DNA from: Prolixibacteraceae bacterium | Lineage (GTDB): Bacteria > Bacteroidota > Bacteroidia > Bacteroidales > Prolixibacteraceae | Assembly (NCBI GenBank): GCA_019856515.1 | Contig: CP082230.1 | Span: 3,410,001 to 3,474,000 of the forward strand | DNA: 64,000 nt | Direction: 5' to 3' | The notes under the pieces: model-generated | What the model saw: the letters and a program-made list of their open reading frames with translations, nothing else | Databases searched by the model: none | What the model was told of the DNA's origin: nothing | Position numbers and translations under genes: made by a program | Part shown: in pieces, positions 58,146 through 64,000 of the stretch | Numbering within the stretch: position 1 is the stretch's first letter | How the letters are laid out: the number at the start of each line of letters is the position of its first letter

Positions 58146-59471
58146 TTACGCTAATCCCTTCTTTTGAAAAAAACGATTAAATGATGATTTCATATGATCC
58201 ATCCTTTCGCTGTCAATACCAGGATATACTCCAATAAAAATCCCATTCTTCATTACATAATCAGTATTTTTCAATTCTCTTACAATTCTGTAGTTCACAT
58301 CCTCATATGCGGGTTGTCTTGTTAAGTTTCCAGCAAATAACTGTCTTGTTAAGATTCCTTCATCTTCAAGATGTTCCACTATATCTAATCTGGAAAAATG
58401 TTCATTTTCAACAATAGAAAACATAAAGCCAAACCAACTGGGATCTGAATTAGGTGTTGCCTCAGGTAGAATTAGATATGATGAATACTGTTGTAGGTGA
58501 TTCTTTAAAATTTTAAAATTTTGCTTTCTAGATTCAATGAATGAATCTAATTTGTCAAGCTGTGCAACCCCAACAGATGCTTGCATATCAGAAACTTTCA
58601 AATTGTATCCTATATGACTGTATACGTATTTATGATCATAGCCAGGAGGCAGTGTTCCAAATTGAAAATCAAAACGATGACCACAGGTATTGTCACTACC
58701 AGGTCCACAAAAACAATCACGTCCCCAATCTCTAAATGATAGTACGTTTCTATGAAGTGAACCACTTTTGGTTAGAACAGCTCCACCTTCTCCCATAGTG
58801 ATATGATGAGCTGGATAGAAGCTAACCGTTGCAAGATCACCATAAGTTCCAACCATCTTACCATTATATGTAGATCCAACAGCATCACAGCAGTCTTCAA
58901 TTAAGAAAAGATTATGTTTTCTACAAAAGGCAGATACTGTTTCTAGATCAAACGGATTCCCCAAAGTATGAGCAAGCATTACAGCACGAGTTTTGTCACT
59001 TAGAGCTTCTTCTAAATATGAGGTATCTATATTACATGTTGTGATTTCGATATCAACAAAAACAGGAATTAAACCATACTGTACAATTGGATTTACTGTC
59101 GTTGGAAAACCAGCTGCAACTGTTATTACTTCATCTCCTGGCTTTAATTGTTTTGCCTTCAGTTTAGGAGATGTAAGGGCTGAGAATGCTACTAGGTTTG
59201 CACTCGAACCTGAGTTAACTAAGGCACAGTACTTCTGTTGCATCTTGGTTGCAAAGCGTCTTTCAAATTCATCTGCATATCTTCCCGCCGTAAGCCAAAA
59301 GTCTAGAGATGAATCGACAAGGTTAACCATTTCTTTTTCATCGTATACTCTGCCTGCGAAACTTACTCTCGTTTTTCCAGGTATAAAAGACTCTTTCTCA
59401 TCTTCAACTGCATTGTAGTACATCTCTACTTTCTCAAGTATCTCTTTGCGTAATTGCTCTATCTTATTCAC
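58146..59471 (-). CDS. rfbH: CDP-4-keto-6-deoxyglucose 3-dehydrase (E1, RfbH/AscC)
   Basis: A 441-residue PMP-dependent enzyme with the aminotransferase fold. The usual lysine is replaced by His (H222/H223 in [13 protein letters not shown]), as in E1. The [2Fe-2S] cysteine pattern is complete: C195, then x57, C253, x, C255, x7, C263. It removes the 3-OH group with electrons from an E3-type reductase (AscD/DdhD), which is not encoded in this window. It leads the dideoxysugar string and sits 60 bases downstream of a glycosyltransferase gene. Confidence 0.97.
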   Translation of the reverse strand: MNKIEQLRKEILEKVEMYYNAVEDEKESFIPGKTRVSFAGRVYDEKEMVNLVDSSLDFWLTAGRYADEFERRFATKMQQKYCALVNSGSSANLVAFSALTSPKLKAKQLKPGDEVITVAAGFPTTVNPIVQYGLIPVFVDIEITTCNIDTSYLEEALSDKTRAVMLAHTLGNPFDLETVSAFCRKHNLFLIEDCCDAVGSTYNGKMVGTYGDLATVSFYPAHHITMGEGGAVLTKSGSLHRNVLSFRDWGRDCFCGPGSDNTCGHRFDFQFGTLPPGYDHKYVYSHIGYNLKVSDMQASVGVAQLDKLDSFIESRKQNFKILKNHLQQYSSYLILPEATPNSDPSWFGFMFSIVENEHFSRLDIVEHLEDEGILTRQLFAGNLTRQPAYEDVNYRIVRELKNTDYVMKNGIFIGVYPGIDSERMDHMKSSFNRFFQKKGLA

Positions 59472-59531
59472 AATAATTCTTTTTTGATTAATTTATTCAG
59501 TATAAATGCTATTTATATAGACTTAATATCA

Positions 59532-60482
59532 CTAAATATTAATCTTTTTCTTGTACAAGAAATTAATCATTCCTGTATAAAAAGACAAAATGATTAATTC
59601 CAATTTAAATAATAAAGACTTCTTTTGGTGATTTAACTTCTGTAACCGTTTTCTATTTGCTACTTTAATAATAGACAGCATCAGTCTTTTCTTCAATACA
59701 TTTATTTTCAGATTATTAATGCATTTTTTTTGAAGTATCAGATCTTTTTTACAAAAATCAAATTGAACTTTGATTTCACTAGAGGTGTTTCCCTCCATTC
59801 TAAAATAACCATATGATTTTGACCTATCGATAAGGTATGGACCTTCAGTATTTATATATCTGAGATATAGATCGTAATCTGAAGATGGATATAATGACTC
59901 ATCAAACCCACCAAGAGCTATCGCAATAGACCGTTTGTAAAAATTACCAACTGTTGAAGTTTGATTAGATAACAGCATATGAAATTTATTCTTTTCCCTT
60001 ACATGTTGTTTAAAAGTATTATTTCTAATATGATGTAAATCATCCTCTTTTGAAAAGATTTCATTCTTCAAACAAAAAAAACGGTAAGAAGTTCTTTTAA
60101 TAATATGTGTAGCTCTTGAGATAAAATCATTCTCAATCAAATCATCATCACAAAGTATGGTCACCCATTCACTTTTAGCTAGTCTCAAACCCCTATTCCA
60201 ATTACCGAACATGCCAATATTATCATGATTTTGGTAGTATGAAATTCTATCTGATTTGCAACTTCGAATCACTGCTTCAGTTTCGGGAGATTTATCAGAT
60301 GTATTTTCAACTATTACAATTTCATAATTAGTGTTAGTATCTTGTTGTATTGCACTAATAATTGCTTTACGTACTTTAAATGGACGCCTGTAAGTAGGAA
60401 TAATAATAGATATTAAGGGTGTATTAACTGAGGATTGTATAATCTCGTTATAACCTATATTGTCATGTTTATTGATATCCAT
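59532..60482 (-). CDS. Family 2 glycosyltransferase
   Basis: 316 residues. GT-A motifs ISIIIPTYRRPFKVRKAIISAIQQ, VIVENTSDKSPET, NRGLRLAKSEWVTILCDDD (metal site near residue 113) and GGFDESLYPSSDYDLYLRYI are present. It is the first gene of the minus-strand dideoxysugar operon and therefore a candidate for the transferase that attaches that sugar. Confidence 0.92.
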   Translation of the reverse strand: MDINKHDNIGYNEIIQSSVNTPLISIIIPTYRRPFKVRKAIISAIQQDTNTNYEIVIVENTSDKSPETEAVIRSCKSDRISYYQNHDNIGMFGNWNRGLRLAKSEWVTILCDDDLIENDFISRATHIIKRTSYRFFCLKNEIFSKEDDLHHIRNNTFKQHVREKNKFHMLLSNQTSTVGNFYKRSIAIALGGFDESLYPSSDYDLYLRYINTEGPYLIDRSKSYGYFRMEGNTSSEIKVQFDFCKKDLILQKKCINNLKINVLKKRLMLSIIKVANRKRLQKLNHQKKSLLFKLELIILSFYTGMINFLYKKKINI

Positions 60483-60920
60483 ATTTTGTGCGTGATATTA
60501 TTGAAATAACAACAATAATGTAAGTGATTTTATCGATAAGTAACTATTAACTCGATAAATATAGATATAATCTTTCGAATATTATATTGTTGTAATTTAG
60601 TATTTTTATCTAGTAGTTAAGTTGTATTAGCATTTTGTTATGAATGCTAATAACAGCAATTATTATTGTTGTTCAGTTCGAGGTGTAACTATATAGTAAT
60701 ATTTGCAAAGTATTAAAAATCAAATCATAGTAAAGTGATAGTGATGTGTCACGGCCGATTTAATACATAAAGAGATACCATTTAATGAATTTCATTATCT
60801 ATAAAGGATAAAAGAGTTTTTCTTTTGATTAGAATTAATTATATGTGTAATAATAAGATGAAATCAATGACATGTTGATAATCATATGTCTTTTACAATT
60901 CATATAGATATAAAAACAAA
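60483..60920. other. Intergenic region at right edge of glycan cluster
   Basis: About 440 AT-rich bases between the first glycosyltransferase of the operon and the tsf terminator. It presumably holds the operon promoter, but I see no exact TAnnTTTG box. No gene is visible. Confidence 0.45.
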
Positions 60921-60949
60921 AAAAGGGCACTCATTTGAGTGCCCTTTTT
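60921..60949 (-). terminator. Terminator of rpsB-tsf
   Basis: AAAAGGGCACTCA and TGAGTGCCCTTTT pair around a short TT loop. On the minus strand the stem is followed by seven T. It lies 25 bases after the tsf stop. Confidence 0.92.
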
Positions 60950-60973
60950 AGTGTATCTATAGTAGATCCAGAA

Positions 60974-61798
60974 TTATCCGTTCAAAGAGTTACGAACCAT
61001 TCCTGTTACATTAACACCTTTAGCTTCTTGAGCTAGGTATTGAGAAACAGTCATTTTTCCATCTTTTACGAATGCTTGCTCGATAAGAGTATTCTCTTTG
61101 AACCACTTGTTAAGTGATCCTTGAGCAATCTTCTCAAGCATATTCTCTGGCTTACCTTCTTGGCGGAATTTCTCCATTGCAATACGCAACTCGTTCTCAA
61201 CAGTTTCAGCAGCAACTGCATCTTTGTTGATTGCGATAGGTGCCATTGCAGCAGCTTGCATTGCAACGTCTTTTCCAACTTGCTCAGGAACTACACCGTC
61301 AAAACCGATCATAGTAGAAAGCTTGTTTCCAGCGTGAATGTAAGGAGCAACATAAGCTGCTTCTAAACATGCATAGAAAGAAAGATCTAGCTTCTCTCCA
61401 ACAACACCAGTCTGCTCAGCGATAAACTCACCAACAGTAGTGTTATCAATAGCAAGTGCTTTCAACGCCTCAAGATCTGCCACTTTGTTTTCAATCGCTA
61501 CATCAAGGATTCTTGTTGCAAGAGCAATATAGCTTTCGTTTTTCGCTACGAAATCAGTTTCACAGTTCAAAACTAGCATTGCACCAAAAGTATTATCAGC
61601 TGAAGTTTTTGCGATACAAACTCCTTCAGTTGCTTCACGATCAGCACGCTTGTTTGCGATTGCTTTACCACGCTCACGGATGATCTCAACAGCACGATCG
61701 TAATCACCTTCAGCCTCAGTTAAAGCTTTCTTACAATCCATCATACCAGCGCCTGTTGCTTTACGCAACTTCATTACATCTTTTGCATTTACAGACAT
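60974..61798 (-). CDS. tsf: Elongation factor Ts
   Basis: 274 residues. The N-terminal UBA-like part has LRKATGAGMMDCKKALTEAEGDYDRAVEIIRERG, and the core has LNCETDFVAKNE with two dimerisation repeats. It is the nucleotide exchange factor for EF-Tu. It follows rpsB by 25 bases on the same strand. Confidence 0.98.
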   Translation of the reverse strand: MSVNAKDVMKLRKATGAGMMDCKKALTEAEGDYDRAVEIIRERGKAIANKRADREATEGVCIAKTSADNTFGAMLVLNCETDFVAKNESYIALATRILDVAIENKVADLEALKALAIDNTTVGEFIAEQTGVVGEKLDLSFYACLEAAYVAPYIHAGNKLSTMIGFDGVVPEQVGKDVAMQAAAMAPIAINKDAVAAETVENELRIAMEKFRQEGKPENMLEKIAQGSLNKWFKENTLIEQAFVKDGKMTVSQYLAQEAKGVNVTGMVRNSLNG

Positions 61799-61823
61799 GG
61801 GTCAGAAAATATTAGGTTGAAAA

Positions 61824-62582
61824 TTATTTATCTTCTTTAGCAGCCTCTTTCTTAGAAGCTTCTTTCTCTTTATTATCCTTTTCACGATCCATCTTACGCT
61901 CAGTAAGCCCTTCTTTAATAGCATCAGCCATAATAGAAAGAACAAGCTCGATAGATTGAGAAGCGTCATCGTTAGCTGGAATTACAAAGTCAATATCTTG
62001 TGGATTTGAGTTTGTATCAACCATACCGAAAACTGGAATACCAAGGCGTTTTGCCTCACGTACAGCAATCTTCTCTTTCATCACGTCAACTACAAATAAT
62101 GCAGCTGGAAGACGAGATAGATCAGAGATAGATCCCAATACTTTCTCTAGTTTCGCACGTTGACGAGTAATTTGAAGCTTTTCACGCTTAGATAAGTTTG
62201 ACCAGCTACTCTCATCTTTCATCAACTTGTCGATAGTAGTCATTTTCTTAACTGCCTTACGGATAGTAGGGAAGTTAGTTAACATACCACCAGCCCAACG
62301 CTCAGCGATATAAGGCATGTTGATTTCGCTAATTTTTTCAGCTACGATAGTTTTCGCTTGCTTCTTAGTAGCAACGAAAAGAATTTTACGACCAGACTTC
62401 GCAATTTGCTTAAGTGCAGCAGCAGATTCGTCAATCTTAACTACAGTCTTCTGAAGATCGATAATATGAATACCGTTTTTCTCCATGAAGATGTATGGAG
62501 CCATATTTGGGTTCCATTTTCTTTTAAGGTGACCAAAATGTACACCTGCTTCTAGCAATTGCTGAAAATCAGTTCTAGGCAT
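61824..62582 (-). CDS. rpsB: 30S ribosomal protein S2
   Basis: 252 residues. Conserved LLEAGVHFGHLKRKWNPNM, IHIIDLQKTV, FVATKKQAK, AERWAGGMLTNF and GIPVFGMVDTNSNP are present. A Lys/Glu-rich C-terminal tail of about 25 residues is added, as is common in this phylum. It has its own -7 box and a structured leader. Confidence 0.98.
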   Translation of the reverse strand: MPRTDFQQLLEAGVHFGHLKRKWNPNMAPYIFMEKNGIHIIDLQKTVVKIDESAAALKQIAKSGRKILFVATKKQAKTIVAEKISEINMPYIAERWAGGMLTNFPTIRKAVKKMTTIDKLMKDESSWSNLSKREKLQITRQRAKLEKVLGSISDLSRLPAALFVVDVMKEKIAVREAKRLGIPVFGMVDTNSNPQDIDFVIPANDDASQSIELVLSIMADAIKEGLTERKMDREKDNKEKEASKKEAAKEDK

Positions 62583-62611
62583 AATAAATAATGTTTACTT
62601 TCTGTTTAAGC

Positions 62612-62649
62612 AACCTCAAAGTAGTTCCATAAAGGAGATCTTCGAGGTT
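62612..62649 (-). promoter_or_regulatory. Structured rpsB leader (candidate S2 autoregulatory element)
   Basis: On the rpsB mRNA, AACCTCGAAG pairs with CTTTGAGGTT as a 10-bp stem (one G.U) around an 18-base loop. Its 5' arm overlaps a second short palindrome, GTTTAG-ATA-CTAAAC (62647-62661), so the two hairpins may compete. Confidence 0.55.
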
Positions 62650-62660
62650 TAGATACTAAA

Positions 62661-62668
62661 CAAAAATA
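62661..62668 (-). promoter_or_regulatory. -7 box of rpsB-tsf
   Basis: Minus-strand TATTTTTG matches TAnnTTTG, about 80 bases before the rpsB start. Confidence 0.45.
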
Positions 62669-62687
62669 TGTTTTAATAAAAATGATA

Positions 62688-63074
62688 TTAACGCTTCGAG
62701 AATTGGAATTGTTTACGAGCTTTAGGCTGACCTGGTTTCTTACGTTCAACCTCACGAGGGTCACGTGTCATGAATCCAGCTTTACGAAGATCAGACTTAA
62801 CTGCTTCGTCAATCATTACTAAAGCACGAGAAATACCAAGACGAGCAGCTTCCGCTTGTCCTTTGTATCCACCACCATCAAGGTTGATTTTGATGTCATA
62901 CTTCTCAACTACATCAAGAAGAAGTAGAGGTTGTTTCACGATATACTGTAGTATATCTGATGGGAAGTAAGTTGCAATATCACGCTTGTTAATTGTGATT
63001 TTACCAGCACCCTCTTTCACGTAAACACGTGCAACTGCGGCTTTTCTTCTACCAATTGCGTTTATAGTCTCCAT
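62688..63074 (-). CDS. rpsI: 30S ribosomal protein S9
   Basis: 128 residues. IGRRKAAVARVYVKEGAGKITIN at the start and the invariant C-terminal tail KKPGQPKARKQFQFSKR, which reaches the P-site tRNA, are present. The gene starts 5 bases after the rplM stop. Confidence 0.98.
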   Translation of the reverse strand: METINAIGRRKAAVARVYVKEGAGKITINKRDIATYFPSDILQYIVKQPLLLLDVVEKYDIKINLDGGGYKGQAEAARLGISRALVMIDEAVKSDLRKAGFMTRDPREVERKKPGQPKARKQFQFSKR

Positions 63075-63079
63075 ACTAC

Positions 63080-63535
63080 TTATTTAATGTCATCTAGGTT
63101 AATAACTCTAGGCTGTTGAGCTTCTTGGTTGTGCTCACCACCTACATAAACTTTTAAGTTTGTAAAGATCTTACGACCTAGACGGTTTTTAGGTAACATA
63201 CCTTTAACCGCTTTCTCTACTAAACGCTCTGGGTATTTAGCAAGAATATCTTCCGCAGTCATAGAACGTTGTCCCCCTGGGAATCCAGTGTGACGAAGGT
63301 ACTCTTTCTGTGTAAGTTTCTTACCTGTCAAACGAACCTTCTCTGCATTGATGATGATTACGTTATCTCCACAATCCACGTGAGGTGTGAATGATGGTTT
63401 GTTCTTTCCACGCAAAATTTTAGCAACTTTACTGGCAAGACGTCCTAGTACTAGGTCTGTAGCATCTACTACAACCCACTCTTTTTTTACCGTCGCGTTA
63501 TTCGCCGATACGGTTTTGTAGCTTAAAGTATCCAC
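63080..63535 (-). CDS. rplM: 50S ribosomal protein L13
   Basis: 151 residues. WVVVDATDLVLGRLASKVAKILRGK, DCGDNVIIINAEKVRLTGKK and VKGMLPKNRLGR are diagnostic. It is the first gene of the rplM-rpsI pair. A leader of about 160 bases precedes it, with a strong promoter at 63700-63728. Confidence 0.98.
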   Translation of the reverse strand: MDTLSYKTVSANNATVKKEWVVVDATDLVLGRLASKVAKILRGKNKPSFTPHVDCGDNVIIINAEKVRLTGKKLTQKEYLRHTGFPGGQRSMTAEDILAKYPERLVEKAVKGMLPKNRLGRKIFTNLKVYVGGEHNQEAQQPRVINLDDIK

Positions 63536-63610
63536 TTGCTTCTTTTTAATTTAAATAAATATAAAAATTAACAATTACGTTTTGTTCTTAAAAACTCATC
63601 ATCTTCGGAC

Positions 63611-63657
63611 GTGTCTGATGTCCATAAAGTGGAGCTAACACCAATGTTTCCAGACAC
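63611..63657 (-). promoter_or_regulatory. Structured rplM leader (candidate L13 autoregulatory element)
   Basis: GTGTCTG (63611-63617) and CAGACAC (63651-63657) form a perfect 7-bp closing stem. An inner GTG/CAC-closed hairpin (about 63629-63642) lies within. The position between promoter and start codon fits a ribosomal-protein leader. Confidence 0.55.
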
Positions 63658-63699
63658 ATTCAAGACTACAGTTCACAAGTATGGATGGTAATTGAGCCG

Positions 63700-63728
63700 C
63701 AAAGATAGTGTTTTTTACTGTATTTCAA
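63700..63728 (-). promoter_or_regulatory. Promoter of rplM-rpsI
   Basis: On the minus strand, TTG (63728-63726), 18 bases, then TATCTTTG (63707-63700) match the Bacteroidota housekeeping promoter. The start codon is about 165 bases downstream. Confidence 0.75.
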
Positions 63729-64000
63729 TAAGAAAGCCTTTTTTTTTGACGCTGTACCATTCCGTGTCAAAAATGATTCCCATACAGATGTCGTAGATTA
63801 TGAATCGACAACTTAAATAAATTCACTAAACCCACTAAAATATATAATTTTCACTGCCTTACTCTTATGGATTTTGTCTATCTTGATATACTAATGGGTG
63901 AAAACACACATGTGCCTCATATACTGCATACTCCTGCTCATTCAAGACTCTTTAAGATTTCAATTTAACTATCGATGGTATATTACGCTACTCCAAATCA
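63729..64000. other. Right-edge intergenic sequence
   Basis: About 270 bases up to the window edge. No ORF, hairpin or RNA gene is recognised. Confidence 0.45.

Noticed and set aside
1..64000. tRNA, rRNA or CRISPR arrays
   Set aside because: I looked through the intergenic spaces on both strands and saw no cloverleaf-like sequence, rRNA segment or regularly spaced repeats.

Overview
The window is a low-GC (roughly one-third GC by eye) chromosomal segment of a Bacteroidota bacterium, probably of the Bacteroidales/Marinilabiliales side, although genus cannot be read from it. The evidence is a SusC/SusD pair, a type IX secretion (T9SS) C-terminal sorting domain, Crp-like regulators of the Bacteroidota style, repeated TAnnTTTG -7 promoter boxes, and the near absence of Shine-Dalgarno sequences.

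Layout. 0-2.6 kb: a minus-strand PadR - PspC-domain - DUF4252-like unit with a clear palindromic operator. 2.85-4.4 kb: an intact IS4-family element (copy A). 5.2-7.0 kb: typA/bipA. 8.2-12.1 kb: a TonB-dependent receptor with a partner lipoprotein. 12.3-13.8 kb: a patatin-like phospholipase and a Crp/Fnr regulator. 13.8-24.8 kb: an efflux island with two tripartite pumps. The first is DUF1656-HlyD-FUSC plus an outer-membrane factor broken by an IS1182-family insertion. The second is an intact TolC-EmrA-EmrB set preceded by its own Crp-like regulator. 25.3-39.6 kb: a giant secreted clostripain-like (C11) multidomain protein, followed by SusC, SusD and a DUF4843-like lipoprotein, probably a peptide or glycopeptide capture locus. 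The giant gene has an in-frame TAA just after its signal peptide. 39.8-42.2 kb: nadA and a leucine-rich, receptor-L-like lipoprotein. 42.3-46.8 kb: two tandem group IIC introns sitting directly behind a rho-independent terminator. The upstream copy has lost most of its reverse transcriptase gene and also carries IS4 copy B. 46.8-49.9 kb: ilvE, a SPOR lipoprotein, frr and pyrH. 50.2-60.5 kb: a surface-glycan cluster with five glycosyltransferases and a complete-looking RfbH-RfbF-RfbG-epimerase-reductase string for a CDP-3,6-dideoxyhexose, best fitting CDP-ascarylose. 61.0-63.5 kb: rplM-rpsI-rpsB-tsf with structured leaders.

How it fits together. The translation genes rplM-rpsI-rpsB-tsf and pyrH-frr lie on one strand but are separated by the glycan cluster, which looks like a variable cassette placed in a conserved string. 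Three mobile families (IS4 x2, IS1182, group IIC x2) show recent and layered activity. The terminal inverted repeats, target duplications and intron boundaries can all be read directly. The observations most worth a second look are the nonsense codon in the giant T9SS protease gene, the nested and tandem group IIC introns with a non-canonical junction, the IS-inactivated efflux outer-membrane factor, and leader structures in front of rplM, rpsB and ilvE.
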